Below, piece by piece: positions 53,601-63,422 of a stretch of DNA of 64,000 bases. Every line of letters starts with the position of its first letter. Position 1 is the first letter of the stretch. The position numbers were made by a program, and so were the translations under genes. The notes beneath the pieces were generated by a model. The model was not told the DNA's origin and searched no databases. It saw nothing but the letters and a program-made list of their open reading frames with translations. The stretch is from Dinghuibacter silviterrae (lineage in GTDB: Bacteria > Bacteroidota > Bacteroidia > Chitinophagales > Chitinophagaceae), in NCBI RefSeq assembly GCF_004366355.1, contig NZ_SODV01000001.1:3410001-3474000 (forward strand). The letters are read 5' to 3'.

Positions 53601-56600
53601 CCCTGACGATCAGCCCCGTGGGACTGACGATCACGCCGGTCAATGCGTCCATGGCGTATGGCGGGACGGTGCCCGCGTTCACGGCGAACTACACCGGTTT
53701 TGTCAATGGGGACAATGCGTCCAGCCTGACGATCCAGCCGACCCTCTCCACAGCCGCGACGTCGACCTCTGTGCCGGGGACTTACCCGATCACGGCGAGT
53801 GGCGCGGTGGATCCGAACTACACGATCACCTATAATACCGGCACGCTGACGGTGGGCAAGGCCGTGCTGACGATCACGGGGGCGAATACCACCATGACCT
53901 ACGGCAGTGCGGTGCCGGCGCTGAGTGTGACCTACAGCGGCTTTGTCGGGAGCGATAACGCCTCCAGCCTGACGACACTGCCCACGGTTACGACCACGGC
54001 TACGTCGATCTCGCCGGTAGGGACTTATCCCATCACGGCGAGCGGCGCGGCGGCGGCGAATTATACCTTTGCCTATCTGCCTGGCACCCTGACCGTGCAA
54101 CGAGCCACGGTGACGGTAACCCCGAACAACGCCAGCATGACATACGGAGGCACCGTGCCCTCATTAAGTGTCAGCTACACCGGTTTTGTCAATGGGGAAG
54201 GCTCCGGGGTATTAACATCGATACCCACCGCCACCACGACCGCCACGAGCACCTCGCCCGCGGGCACCTATCCGATCACGGCGAGCGGTGCGGCGGCGGC
54301 AAACTACACCTTCACTTACAATACCGGTACGCTGACGGTGAGCCCGGCGGTCCTGACCGTGACGGCGAACAACGCCACTATGGTATACGGGGAGGCATTC
54401 CCGGCGCTCAGCGTGACTTATTCCGGTTTTGTCAACGGCGATAATGTGAGCAGCCTGACGACCCAGCCCGTCGAGACCGTACCGGCCACGCCTTTTTCAC
54501 CGGTGGGCGCTTACACCATCACGCCTTCCGGTGCTGTGGACCCGAATTACACCTTCAACTATGTAACCGGTACGCTGACCATTACGCCCGCGCCCCTGAC
54601 GATCACCGCGAACAACGCGAGCATGGTCTATGGCAGCGCGGTGCCGGCGATGACGGCCAGCTATTCCGGTTTTGTCAATGGCGACAACGCATCGAACTTG
54701 ACGATCCAGCCCGTACTGTCCACGACGGCGACAAGCGCGTCACCGGTGGGCACGTATCCCATCACGGCCAGCGGTGCGGTGGATCCGAACTATACGATTT
54801 CTTACGTGGGCGCTACGATGACCGTCACCAAGGCGGTTCTGACGGCGACCGCCGATAACAAGATCATGCCCTTGGGCGGACCTCTGCCCACGCTGACGAT
54901 TACCTACACCGGTTTTGTGAACGGGGACAACGTGTCCAGCCTCACGTCGCCGTGTATCGCAACGACCCCCGCCAATGCAGGGTCTCCCTCGGGGACCTAT
55001 ATCATCGGGGTCGCCAACGGGTCGTCTCCGAACTATACCTTCCACTATGTGAACGGGACGCTGACGGTACAGAAAGCCATCCTGACCATCACGGCCAACA
55101 ACGCCAGCAGCACCTACGGGTCCCCGTTGGTACCCAACGGTTCGCTCACGGTGTCCTATTCCGGCTTTATCAACGGGGACAACTCCAGCAGCCTGACAGT
55201 CCCCCCCACCGTGATCAACACGGCCTTTGTGGGGGCGCCGGCCGGGACCTATGCGCTGATCCCCTCCGGTGCGGTGGATCCGAACTATACGATCGTGTAT
55301 GTCGACGGTACGTATTCCATTAACCAGGCGACCCTGTTGATCACGGCAGTCAACGAGTCAAAGACCTACGGCAACGCAAACCCCGCACTTATTGCCAACT
55401 ATACAGGGTTTGTCAACGGAGACGGCCCGGCCAGCCTGTCGACATTCCCCACGCTGACCACGTCGGCAACGACCGCTTCCCCGGTGGGGAACTACCCGAT
55501 CGCGGGGAGCGGTGCGGTCGATCCGAACTATATCATCAACTACACACCAGGGGTAATGACGGTGAACCCGGCAGCGCTGACAGTGACCGCGAACAGCACG
55601 AGCATGACGTATGGCGGTACGGTTCCGGCACTATCGGCCTCGTATAGCGGTTTTGTCAATGGAGACAATGCCTCCAGCCTGACGATCCAACCGGTCGTTT
55701 CCACCAGCGCCAATTCGACCGTCCCCATCGGGACCTACCCGATTACGGCCAGCGGTGCGGTGGATCCGAACTATACCATTACCTACGTACCCGGCGTCAT
55801 GACGGTCGGCCAGGCGGTGCTGACAGTCACCCCAAACAACGCCAGTATGACGTATGGCGGTACCGTGCCGGCGCTAAGCGTCAGCTACAGCGGTTTTGTC
55901 AACGGCGACAACCCCGCCAGCCTGACCGCCCCGGCCACGGCGGCTACGACGGCCACGTCAGCTTCGCCCGCGGGGACCTATCCCATCACGGCGAGCGGTG
56001 CTATAGCATCAAACTACGCCATTGTATATAACACCGGGACGCTGACCGTCGGCAAGGCGGCGCTCACGGTGACCGCGGACAACGCCAGCATGACGTATGG
56101 CGGAACCTTGCCTGCCCTGAATGTCACCTATAGCGGTTTTGTAAACGGGGACAACGCGTCGAAACTAACCGTCGCGCCCACGGTGGCCACGACCGCGACC
56201 TCCGCGTCCCCCGTCGGGACGTACCCGATCACGCCGAGCGGTGCGGTGGATCCGAACTATACCATCACGTACAATGCGGGGATACTCACCATTGGCAAGG
56301 CGGCGCTGACCGTGACAGCGGACAACGAAAGCATGACCTATGGCGGCACGGTGCCTGCGCTACCCGTCACCTACAGCGGCTTTGTGAACGGGGACAATGC
56401 GTCGAGCCTGACGACGCAGCCGGTCGTATCCACCACCGCTACCTCCGCTTCCGGGGTCGGGACCTACCCGATCACCCCAAGCGGTGCCGCGGATGCGAAC
56501 TATACCATCACCTATGTACCCGGTACGCTGACCGTCCAGCAAGCGACGGTCACCATCACCGCGAACAACCAAAGCCGCTACTTCCTGCTGCCCAACCCGC

Positions 56601-57574
56601 CGCTGACGGTGTCGTATAGCGGTTTTGTCAACGGGGACAACAGCGCTGTCTTAACAACGAAGCCTACGGTGACAACAACGGCCAACCTGTTGTCGCTTCC
56701 GGGCACATACCCGATCACGGCCAGCGGTGCGGTGGCAACGAACTACACATTTACATATATTCCGGGTGTGCTTACGGTGGAAGCCCTCCTGCCCAACGTC
56801 ATCACTTTTGCAGCCCTGCCGGTGAAGACGTATGGGGATGCGGACTTCACCATCACGGTGACCGCAAGCTCCGGTTTGCCGGTGACCCTGACGTCTTCCA
56901 ACACCGCCGTCGCCACCGTGACGCCCACCGGTACGGGCCAGTGGCGCGTCCACATCGTCTCGGGCGGGCAGGTAACGATGGCCGCTACCCAGGCCGGTGG
57001 TCCGCCCTACGCGGTGGCCACGGAAGTCGATCAAATCCTGACGATCAACCCGGAAGCCCAGAGCATCCTATTCCCGTCGCCCCTGGGCGGGGTACCGGCT
57101 TCGGGTTCGGTGATCAGCCTTGACGCCACCGCGTCTTCCGGGCTACCGGTCACCTATACCGTGTCCGATCCCACGGTCGCCACGGTCAGCGGCAGCCAGC
57201 TCACCTTTGTGGGCTCGGGTAACGTCACGATCACCGCGAACCAGGCGGGGAACAACGACTACCTGCCCGCGCCGCCGGTGAGCATCGGCCTACAGGTATT
57301 CGATGGCAAAGGATTTGTACAAGGGGTAGGGGTGTTCCCGAACCCGTGTCATGGCACGGCCTACATCCGGTTGAGCGAAGGCAGCATCATTACGAAGCTG
57401 GCGATGTTCGACCTGAGCGGCAGGCTCGTCCTGGGCATGGATCAGTTCGGCAGCTCCACCAATATGATACCTTTGGATGTCAGCCACCTGTTACCGGGTA
57501 TCTATATCCTGAGGGTTGTTTGTGTTCGGGATCACCAGGTGGTGTTCCCCGTATTTAAGGTGAATGTTCAATGA
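50684..57574 (+). CDS. Giant T9SS surface adhesin with 20 MBG repeats
   Basis: 2296 residues (ATG 50684 or 50690). Signal peptide; an N-terminal beta-rich domain to about residue 235; two putative Ig-like (PIG-type) modules (about 240-405, each with a GTPTAAGT turn); 20 MBG modules of about 81 residues (about 410-2034), each with a [S/A]xTYGGxVPA start, YSGFVNGDN and SGAVDPNYT; two further Ig-like modules; and a T9SS sorting domain ([16 protein letters not shown] to [12 protein letters not shown]). Exported to the cell surface as a stalk, probably for attachment. A 26-base perfect palindrome lies just after the signal-peptide codons. The stop overlaps the next ATG by 4 bases. Confidence 0.95.
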   Translation: MLMNKFYPKALRALFAALFLSFSITITWAIPGTGRTGHVLFSAGPSTGFTGFDSTASTDIPFVSFPSGTKAINVCQYGFDIVAKSTGNVTLKVLGANGASSTQVPGYTVPGGDNNRFVQVVRAGTASVTEADFYSTDGSVFNLKSLAVYVNLAVTSDVATVTLTGYKSGVQVGSPVTQNNITPTSLAPLNWVNITANLNGIDEIAITVSDQTTPGNVVGDLGIDAIDLVGPSVTNPALSNAQVGASYTTENFTASGGTAPYTFAVTSGALPGGMSLSSAGALSGTPTAAGTFTFSVTATDANSEVSPASPATLTVSAPTMTLSPTTLSDGTYKSSYSSVTFSASGGTAPYTYTAVGLPPGMTINASSGVLSGTPTAAGTYAISVTATDNSTGTGAPFQTTNFITWVIDKVPLTISANAASKNYGAAIPALSVTYSGFASGDNSGSLTTAPTITTSATAASPVGTYPITASGAVDPNYAISYVPNTLTVNAVALTITPAPASMTYGGTVPAFTANYSGFVNGDNASSLTTAPTITTTATSTSVPGTYPITATGAVDPNYTIAYVAGTLTVGKAVLTVTGTSPTMTYGSAVPALGVIYSGFVGSDNASSLTTQPTSTTTATSASTVGAYAVTPSGGVAANYTFSYLPGSLTITPATLSVTPDPQTMTYGGTVPSPLTVSYSGFVNGDGPSVVTTAPTVTTTATSASSVGTYPITASGAAATNYVFTYNTGTLTIGPAGLTITPAPASMTYGGTVPAFTANYSGFVNGDNASSLTTAPTITTTATSSSVPGTYPITASGAVDPNYTISYSPGTLTVGKAVLTVTGTSPTMTYGGAVPALGVIYSGFVGSDNASSLTTQPTSTTTATSASAVGAYPVTPSGGVAANYTFNYLPGSLTITPATLTVTPTDQTMSYGGTVPSPLTVGYSGFVNGDGPSVVTTAPTVTTTGTSASSVGTYPITASGAAATNYTFTYNTGTLTISPVGLTITPVNASMAYGGTVPAFTANYTGFVNGDNASSLTIQPTLSTAATSTSVPGTYPITASGAVDPNYTITYNTGTLTVGKAVLTITGANTTMTYGSAVPALSVTYSGFVGSDNASSLTTLPTVTTTATSISPVGTYPITASGAAAANYTFAYLPGTLTVQRATVTVTPNNASMTYGGTVPSLSVSYTGFVNGEGSGVLTSIPTATTTATSTSPAGTYPITASGAAAANYTFTYNTGTLTVSPAVLTVTANNATMVYGEAFPALSVTYSGFVNGDNVSSLTTQPVETVPATPFSPVGAYTITPSGAVDPNYTFNYVTGTLTITPAPLTITANNASMVYGSAVPAMTASYSGFVNGDNASNLTIQPVLSTTATSASPVGTYPITASGAVDPNYTISYVGATMTVTKAVLTATADNKIMPLGGPLPTLTITYTGFVNGDNVSSLTSPCIATTPANAGSPSGTYIIGVANGSSPNYTFHYVNGTLTVQKAILTITANNASSTYGSPLVPNGSLTVSYSGFINGDNSSSLTVPPTVINTAFVGAPAGTYALIPSGAVDPNYTIVYVDGTYSINQATLLITAVNESKTYGNANPALIANYTGFVNGDGPASLSTFPTLTTSATTASPVGNYPIAGSGAVDPNYIINYTPGVMTVNPAALTVTANSTSMTYGGTVPALSASYSGFVNGDNASSLTIQPVVSTSANSTVPIGTYPITASGAVDPNYTITYVPGVMTVGQAVLTVTPNNASMTYGGTVPALSVSYSGFVNGDNPASLTAPATAATTATSASPAGTYPITASGAIASNYAIVYNTGTLTVGKAALTVTADNASMTYGGTLPALNVTYSGFVNGDNASKLTVAPTVATTATSASPVGTYPITPSGAVDPNYTITYNAGILTIGKAALTVTADNESMTYGGTVPALPVTYSGFVNGDNASSLTTQPVVSTTATSASGVGTYPITPSGAADANYTITYVPGTLTVQQATVTITANNQSRYFLLPNPPLTVSYSGFVNGDNSAVLTTKPTVTTTANLLSLPGTYPITASGAVATNYTFTYIPGVLTVEALLPNVITFAALPVKTYGDADFTITVTASSGLPVTLTSSNTAVATVTPTGTGQWRVHIVSGGQVTMAATQAGGPPYAVATEVDQILTINPEAQSILFPSPLGGVPASGSVISLDATASSGLPVTYTVSDPTVATVSGSQLTFVGSGNVTITANQAGNNDYLPAPPVSIGLQVFDGKGFVQGVGVFPNPCHGTAYIRLSEGSIITKLAMFDLSGRLVLGMDQFGSSTNMIPLDVSHLLPGIYILRVVCVRDHQVVFPVFKVNVQ
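50784..50809. promoter_or_regulatory. Perfect 26-bp palindrome at the start of the adhesin coding sequence
   Basis: The arms are GGAGAACAGGACA and its exact complement TGTCCTGTTCTCC with no spacer. It codes for residues RTGHVLFS around 34-42, just after the signal peptide. It could be an operator, a mRNA hairpin that slows translation, or a recombination site. Confidence 0.85.
51911..56784. repeat. Array of 20 MBG-coding repeats of about 243 bp, with higher-order structure
   Basis: Twenty degenerate units of 240-250 bases. Units 2-4 and 5-7 are closely similar as a block (about 52154-52885 and 52886-53617, period about 732), showing recent duplication of a three-unit block. Units 8 and 9 resemble units 2 and 3. 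Later units are more diverse. Confidence 0.9.
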
Positions 57575-58656
57575 GAATAGGATTTTTGTTTCCCTACTCC
57601 GGGATCTTCCCGGACCTGAAAAATGATTTCAGCCAGGGTTTTGAACTGGCGCTGGCTCAAAATGCCCCCCAGGCAAAATGGTCTTGCCTGGGGGAATTTA
57701 TCCAGAACGGTGACGAGAAGAGTGTGGAAGGCGCCCTCAAAAAGCTCCTCCATTACGAGCGTGTCGACATGGTCATGGGCATCGTGGGGAACACGGTCAC
57801 GGCCGCCTGTATCCCCATGATCGAGAGCGCGCAGACACCCGTCATCATCAACAACCTGGGGGCGCATCTGCCCGGACGCTACCTGCGCTCGCCCTATCTT
57901 TTTTACAACAGCCTCCACCTTTGGAAAAGCGAATGGGCCATCGGCAAGTGGGCTCAGGAGACCTATGGGGGCGTACCCGCGGTCAGCCTGTCGCTGTACG
58001 AGGCCGGCTACCACCTGCTCGAATGTTTTAAAAACGGGATCGGCGCCGGGGGAGCGGAGAACATGACCATCAACGTCATGAGACCTTCCAAGGAACCCGT
58101 GGACACCAAGCCCCTGATCGAGTACCTGGAAGCGCAACGCCCCTCGTATACCCATCTCCTTTTATCCGGGAACGAGGCGGAGCAATTCGTAGATTACTTC
58201 GACGCCAGCTCCGTGCGGGAAAGTGTGGCCCTGACCACCCATCCGTTCTTTGGCGACAGCCGTGGCGCTGCGTTTGCCACTACCTGGCTGCCTTCCCTGG
58301 ACAATGAAAAAAACCAGGCTTTTATAAAGACCTATACGGATGCCTACGACACGCCTCCGAACGTGTATGCGTTGTTGGGGTTTGAAGACGGGCTGGCGCT
58401 CGCGGCTACCCTGGAGGCGATCGACGGCAAACCCACGAGGTCCCGGCTGGCCGGTTTCCTGGGCACTGTCCACCCGGCCGGTCCGCGGGGGGCCATCAAA
58501 TTATCTACACAACCTTTGCAGGCCGGCCAGCCGGTCTACCTGTGCCGGCACGACGCCGTGCTGGAAACACTTGTTAGTCCCACGCTGGAGGAGCCCGGTT
58601 TCGAACACCTCCAGGGCGGAGCCACCGGCTGGGTCAATCCTTATTTGTGTGTGTGA
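57571..58656 (+). CDS. Periplasmic-binding-protein-like protein without signal peptide
   Basis: 361 residues, start overlapping the adhesin stop (ATGA). Leu/Ile/Val-type two-lobed binding fold: [87 protein letters not shown] (pieces). The N-terminus begins directly with the first strand and lacks a signal peptide, so it is probably cytoplasmic. No ABC permease or ATPase is near. Coupling to a cell-surface adhesin is unusual and suggests a ligand-sensing or assembly role. Confidence 0.82.
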   Translation: MRIGFLFPYSGIFPDLKNDFSQGFELALAQNAPQAKWSCLGEFIQNGDEKSVEGALKKLLHYERVDMVMGIVGNTVTAACIPMIESAQTPVIINNLGAHLPGRYLRSPYLFYNSLHLWKSEWAIGKWAQETYGGVPAVSLSLYEAGYHLLECFKNGIGAGGAENMTINVMRPSKEPVDTKPLIEYLEAQRPSYTHLLLSGNEAEQFVDYFDASSVRESVALTTHPFFGDSRGAAFATTWLPSLDNEKNQAFIKTYTDAYDTPPNVYALLGFEDGLALAATLEAIDGKPTRSRLAGFLGTVHPAGPRGAIKLSTQPLQAGQPVYLCRHDAVLETLVSPTLEEPGFEHLQGGATGWVNPYLCV

Positions 58657-58699
58657 TATTTTTCGCATAAGTTAGCGGGTTCAACGCTAAACTGTAACG

Positions 58700-60178
58700 A
58701 TGTCTTCCACCAGCTCCGGTTCCAAGAGTAATTTTTCCAGCTTCTTGACCCTTACGATTGTCTTCTTTTTCTGGGGCTTTGTAGCGGCCAGCAACGACAT
58801 CCTGATCCCGGTTTTTAAGGACAAGCTCCACTTGTCGCCGGTTCAGTCCCAAATGATCTCCTTTTGTTTTTATGCCGCCTATACCGTAGGCGCGCTTATC
58901 TATTTTTTTATATCCAAAGCCATCGGCGGGGACATCCTGAACCGGATCGGGTATAAGAACGGCATCGCGCTGGGGTTGGTGATCTCTACCTTGGGCGCCC
59001 TTTTGTTCTATCCCGCCGCGGAAACCGCTTCTTTTGCGATCCTGCTGAGTGGTCTTTTTGTCATCGGTCTGGGGTATGCGCTTCAGCAAACCGCCGCCAA
59101 TCCCCTCGCCATCGCGATGGGGGACCCCAAGACGGGGTCACAGCGGTTGAGCCTGGCCGGTGGGATCAATAATTTCGGGACCACTATCGGACCCGTCGTC
59201 GTCAGCCTTGCCATCTTTGGCAGCGTCACCTCCGGCAACACGGTAGCGAGCATCAGCAAGGTCAAATTCCCTTACCTGATCATCGGCGCCCTGTTCCTGC
59301 TGGTCGCGGTTATTTTCAAGTTCTCGAAGCTGCCCAATAAGATTCAAACCGAAGATGACGAAAAGAAAGACGACGGCACCCGCTTCGTCCACAGCACCGA
59401 AAGGGGCAGCGTCTTTAACTATCCCCAGCTGGTGCTCGGGATGCTGGCCATTTTTATCTATGTCGGCGTGGAAGTATCGACAGCCAGCAACCTCCCGCTT
59501 TTCCTGACCAAAGACCTGAACATCGCCACCTCGAACATCGCCCCGTATATTTCACTCTACTGGGCGAGCCTGATGATCGGCCGTTGGACGAGTTCGGTGG
59601 GCGCGTTCAACATTGGGGATGGCGCGAAAAAGATCCTCCGTTTCGTCATGCCGTATATCGCCTTTGCGGTGTTTGTCCTGATCAACAAGGCCGTCGGTCG
59701 TGACCTTGGCGTGCCTTTTTACTGGTACGCCCTTGTCATCATCGTCATGATCATCGGGGACCTCCTTTCCAAGGGCAATCCGGCGCGGCAACTGTTGTTG
59801 TTTGCGTCCTTCGCCATCTGCGCGTTGTTCATCGGGATGTTATCCCATGGCATCGTGAGCGCCTTCGCCTTTATCAGCGTGGGTCTTTTCTGCTCGACCC
59901 TCTGGCCTTGTATCTTTACTTTGGCCGTGGCCGGCCTGGGCAAGCACACCAGCGAAGGCTCCAGCTTCCTGATCATGATGATCTGCGGGGGCGGTTTTAT
60001 CGCCGTTCTCCAAGGATACCTGGCCTCCGACAACCTGTTGGGCATCCAATGGTCGTATATTGTCGGCGTCTGTTGTTTTGCCTACCTGGCGTTCTACGCG
60101 GTCAAAGCCAAAGCCGTACTGAAGGCCCAGGGCATCGACTTCGATAAGGTCGAAGTCGCCAAGGGCGGGGGGCACTAA
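58700..60178 (+). CDS. Sugar MFS transporter (FucP type)
   Basis: 492 residues with 12 membrane helices. FucP-like features: FFFWGFVAASNDILIPVFKD start, GLGYALQQTAANPLA, GIVSAFAFISVGLFCSTLWPCIFTLAVAGLGKHTSEGSSF (pieces). Symport of fucose, glucose or a related sugar with H+ or Na+ across the inner membrane. No sugar catabolic genes adjacent. Confidence 0.9.
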   Translation: MSSTSSGSKSNFSSFLTLTIVFFFWGFVAASNDILIPVFKDKLHLSPVQSQMISFCFYAAYTVGALIYFFISKAIGGDILNRIGYKNGIALGLVISTLGALLFYPAAETASFAILLSGLFVIGLGYALQQTAANPLAIAMGDPKTGSQRLSLAGGINNFGTTIGPVVVSLAIFGSVTSGNTVASISKVKFPYLIIGALFLLVAVIFKFSKLPNKIQTEDDEKKDDGTRFVHSTERGSVFNYPQLVLGMLAIFIYVGVEVSTASNLPLFLTKDLNIATSNIAPYISLYWASLMIGRWTSSVGAFNIGDGAKKILRFVMPYIAFAVFVLINKAVGRDLGVPFYWYALVIIVMIIGDLLSKGNPARQLLLFASFAICALFIGMLSHGIVSAFAFISVGLFCSTLWPCIFTLAVAGLGKHTSEGSSFLIMMICGGGFIAVLQGYLASDNLLGIQWSYIVGVCCFAYLAFYAVKAKAVLKAQGIDFDKVEVAKGGGH

Positions 60179-60205
60179 AACCACCGCCGGGAAGTCCTGG
60201 CCCTG

Positions 60206-60592
60206 ATGGATTTTTATGGAGTCGGGGTCAACCGGTATTACGAACGCCGTTTTCACCTTGTGGGCAAAACCATCTCGCTGAGTTGTTATGTGATCGGCTG
60301 GTTCATGCCCTTCTATTTCGCCGGACGTCTCGAAAGCGGTAATGTCTGCGAATACTTCCGGATGAAGCAATACTTCAACGCCCTGGGGATCCATACCCAC
60401 GACCAGCTCCTGTACGACATGGGTATGAAGGAAAAGGAACACGAGGTGTATTTTCTGGGCAAAATCAAAACCCACCCGCTGCTGCCCTTCTTCGAGCGCT
60501 TCTTCGCATGGGGCGGCAGGGCCTCCTTCAACAACATCGATCTGGACAAGAAATACCCCGTGGAGGAATCCGAAGGGTATTGCCGGAAATGA
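60206..60592 (+). CDS. Small helical protein, possibly a truncated ferritin-like gene
   Basis: 128 residues. Helical, with YVIGWFMPFYFAGRLESGNV and MKEKEHEVYF; the EKEHE pattern resembles the di-iron helix of ferritin-like proteins, where two further helices should come before. The frame is the same as the transporter gene: only its stop and nine codons separate them, and the codons before the ATG (NHRREVLAL) also look coding. An N-terminally truncated gene or late remnant is likely. Function not assigned. Confidence 0.45.
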   Translation: MDFYGVGVNRYYERRFHLVGKTISLSCYVIGWFMPFYFAGRLESGNVCEYFRMKQYFNALGIHTHDQLLYDMGMKEKEHEVYFLGKIKTHPLLPFFERFFAWGGRASFNNIDLDKKYPVEESEGYCRK

Positions 60593-60622
60593 TCCGTATA
60601 TTGCAAGGGCAACCTATCCTCT

Positions 60623-63103
60623 ATGCCCTTCGCGGAAGACACCAAACAGGCGATCCACGTCGCCCAATCCCTGGCCAAAGAATACCAGCACGCCCATTTC
60701 GGCCCGCCCCATCTGCTGGCGGCCGTCTTACACAACGAAACGCCCCTGGCCTCCTGGCTGGTAGCCCAGCAAAAGGACCTGCATTTTATGCGGGACTGGG
60801 CGGAGATCCGCATGGAGGAATATCCGCGGGGGAGCCGCGCGTCGGAAAACCCTTCCGCCGACGCCAAGACCACGGCGGTTCTTGACCTGGCCGATATGGT
60901 GGCGCTTCAGCTCAACCGCGATGAGGTCGATGGGGTGAGTGTGCTGGCGGCGTTGCTGAAACCGGGGGTGGGGTTCACGCCGGATCAGCTCAAAAGCTTT
61001 CCGGCTACGCAGAAAGAAATCATGGACGCCGCCGTCTCGGAGGTGCAGATGCAACAGGCGGTGGGCGCTTCGGCCGGCGCGGCTGCGTCAAACGGCGCCG
61101 CCGCGCAAAGCGGCGCCACCGCGCCCACGGGCGCTTCCAACGCCCTCTACCGCTTCTGCACCGACAAAACCGCCCTCGCCGCGGAAGGCAAGCTCGACCC
61201 TATCGTCGGACGCGACAAAGAACTCCGCATGGTCATGGAAGTCCTGGGCCGCCGGACCAAACCTAACGTCATCATCGTGGGGGAACCCGGGGTGGGGAAG
61301 ACCGCGCTGGTGGATGGTTTTGCACAGGCCATCGTGGCCGGGAGCGTGCCCCAGGGCTGGCAGGGCGCGCACCTGCTGGAGCTCGACACCGGTGCGCTGG
61401 TGGCCGGGGCGGCCTATAAGGGGGAGCTTGAAGACCGTATGAAAGGGATCATCGGGGAGGTCAAACGCCTGGGCAAATCCATTCTTTTTATAGACGAAGT
61501 CCACCTGTTGCTGGATCCCAAAAGCGCCCTCGGCGGCGGCCTGGTCAACCTCCTGAAACCGGAACTGGCCAGGGGTGAGCTGACGGTGATCGGGGCCACG
61601 ACCCGGGACGAATACCGCAAGTACGTCGAATCCGACGAGGCGTTTAATAGAAGATTCGAGATCATCCAGGTCGAGGAACCCGACGTAGATACCGCCGTGG
61701 AAATGCTCAAACGGGTGGCGCCCCTTTATGAAACCCACCATGGGCTGACGATCGAGCCGGCAGCGCTCAAAGAGGCCGTCGTCATGGCCAAACGCTACGC
61801 CAAGGACCGATACCTCCCTGACTCCGCAGTGGACCTGGTGGATCGGACGATGGCGGCGCTGAGGATCATGAACGATACCTCGGTCAGGGAATTGCGGGAG
61901 TTGCGGGAGCGCCTGGAGACCATGGACCCGGACGACATACAATGGGCGGAGCGGACGCTCAAAGACAAAATCAGCCCTATCCTTTCCGCCCAACTGGAAC
62001 CGGAAGTGGAAGCGGACCTGGACGTGCCCGGCGGCAGGAAACAACGCCTGGAGCAGAAAATCACGCAACTCGAAGCCCTTGCAGAAAACATACGCGACAC
62101 CGTAACCAAGGCAGACATCGCCGCCGTCGTGTCCTATAAGACGGGGATTCCTTTAGGGAAAATCCAATCCTCCGAACGCGAGAAACTGCTGGGGGTGGAA
62201 GACGTCCTGAAGCGCCGGGTCATCGGCCAGGACCACGCCATAAAGGCGGTGGCCGAAGCCATCCTGGAGTCCCGGTCGGGTTTGATCAAGGCCGGACAGC
62301 CCATCGCCAGCTTTTTCCTCCTGGGCCCGACGGGCACCGGCAAAACCGAACTGGCCAAAACCCTGTCGGACTTCCTTTTTAACGACGAGTCCTTTCTCAT
62401 CCGCTTCGACATGTCGGAGTTTAAGGAAGAACACTCCGCGGCCTTGCTGTATGGCGCGCCCCCGGGCTATGTCGGTTACGAAGAAGGCGGGATGCTCGTC
62501 AACAAGATCAGGGAAAAACCCTATTCGGTCGTGCTCTTCGACGAGATCGAAAAGGCCCACCCAAGCGTATTCGACACCTTCCTCCAGGTCCTCGACGAAG
62601 GAAAGCTCCACGACCGCCTCGGCAAAGAAGGAGATTTCTCCAACGCCATCATACTTTTTACTTCCAATATCGCCAGCGACTTTATCGTGGAAAGTTTTGG
62701 TGGAGGAAAAATACCCGCCGGCACCGAGCTGATGGACATCATGTCCCGTCATTTCCGGCCCGAGTTTCTGGGCCGGCTGACCGAGATCGTGCCCTTTGCG
62801 CCCATTGCCGAAGAGAACGCGCTCCGGATCTTCGATGTCCACCTCCGGAGCCTGACCGATCCCCTGACGCGACAGGGGATCAGCCTGGAGATCACGCCCG
62901 AGGCGAAAAAGCACCTGACGTTGACCGGGTTTACACCCAAATACGGGGCGCGGCAGATCAAGGGGTTGATCCGGAATGAGCTCCGGAGGCCGATTGCGCG
63001 GCAGATCGTTGCCGGCAAATTGAAGAAGGGGGACACCGTCTGCGTGGGGTATGCAGGTGGTTTAACCTGGGAGATAAAACACCCGTCGCTCATCGAGATC
63101 TAA
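60623..63103 (+). CDS. ClpV/TssH-type AAA+ ATPase (or ClpB-like)
   Basis: 826 residues. Clp N-terminal repeats (1-150, AIHVAQSLAKEYQHAHFGPPHLLAAVL pieces), first AAA+ with GEPGVGKT and Walker B ILFIDEVH, a short middle region, second AAA+ with GPTGTGKT and VVLFDEIEKAH, and the ClpB-type C-terminus (GFTPKYGARQIKG). The middle region is shorter than in ClpB. With a PAAR gene 16 bases downstream, a T6SS-type disassembly ATPase (ClpV) for a contractile sheath is likely. An Ala/Gly/Ser insert of 27 residues (61062-61140) separates the N-terminal from the first AAA+ domain. Confidence 0.82.
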   Translation: MPFAEDTKQAIHVAQSLAKEYQHAHFGPPHLLAAVLHNETPLASWLVAQQKDLHFMRDWAEIRMEEYPRGSRASENPSADAKTTAVLDLADMVALQLNRDEVDGVSVLAALLKPGVGFTPDQLKSFPATQKEIMDAAVSEVQMQQAVGASAGAAASNGAAAQSGATAPTGASNALYRFCTDKTALAAEGKLDPIVGRDKELRMVMEVLGRRTKPNVIIVGEPGVGKTALVDGFAQAIVAGSVPQGWQGAHLLELDTGALVAGAAYKGELEDRMKGIIGEVKRLGKSILFIDEVHLLLDPKSALGGGLVNLLKPELARGELTVIGATTRDEYRKYVESDEAFNRRFEIIQVEEPDVDTAVEMLKRVAPLYETHHGLTIEPAALKEAVVMAKRYAKDRYLPDSAVDLVDRTMAALRIMNDTSVRELRELRERLETMDPDDIQWAERTLKDKISPILSAQLEPEVEADLDVPGGRKQRLEQKITQLEALAENIRDTVTKADIAAVVSYKTGIPLGKIQSSEREKLLGVEDVLKRRVIGQDHAIKAVAEAILESRSGLIKAGQPIASFFLLGPTGTGKTELAKTLSDFLFNDESFLIRFDMSEFKEEHSAALLYGAPPGYVGYEEGGMLVNKIREKPYSVVLFDEIEKAHPSVFDTFLQVLDEGKLHDRLGKEGDFSNAIILFTSNIASDFIVESFGGGKIPAGTELMDIMSRHFRPEFLGRLTEIVPFAPIAEENALRIFDVHLRSLTDPLTRQGISLEITPEAKKHLTLTGFTPKYGARQIKGLIRNELRRPIARQIVAGKLKKGDTVCVGYAGGLTWEIKHPSLIEI

Positions 63104-63119
63104 ACCGTATATTCGACGA

Positions 63120-63422
63120 ATGGGAAAACCCGCAGCCAGACTCACAGACATGCACGCCTGCCCACAGGTAACTCCCGGTGTTCCGCCGATCCCGCACGTG
63201 GGCGGTCCCGTCGTCGGCCCCGGCGCCCCGACAGTCCTTATCGGGGGCATGCCCGCGGCTGTGATGGGCGACACCTGTGTGTGCGTCGGTCCGCCCGACT
63301 CCATCGTCATGGGTTCGGCGACGGTCATGATCGGCGGTAAGCCCGCCGCCCGGATGGGGGACACGACCGCGCATGGAGGGAATATCGTGCTCGGGTATCC
63401 TACCGTGCTGATCGGGGGATAA
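63120..63422 (+). CDS. PAAR-repeat spike-tip protein
   Basis: 100 residues. Typical PAAR protein: GKPAARLTDMHACP start, GPGAPTVLIGGMPAAVMGD, MIGGKPAARMGDTTAHGG and a VLIGG end (pieces). It caps the VgrG spike of contractile injection systems and can carry effectors. Only 16 bases after the ClpV gene. Confidence 0.94.
   Translation: MGKPAARLTDMHACPQVTPGVPPIPHVGGPVVGPGAPTVLIGGMPAAVMGDTCVCVGPPDSIVMGSATVMIGGKPAARMGDTTAHGGNIVLGYPTVLIGG

Noticed and set aside
52994..54100. Minus-strand open frame of 368 codons in the adhesin gene
   Set aside because: It is the complement of MBG repeats, Arg-rich and repetitive, with no ribosome site; a shadow of the repeated coding strand.
51911..56784. MBG array considered as a CRISPR or mobile element
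   Set aside because: Units are about 243 bp of coding sequence in one open frame with degenerate sequence.
61088..62068. Minus-strand open frame of 326 codons opposite ClpV
   Set aside because: Antisense to a conserved ATPase gene and unlike any family.
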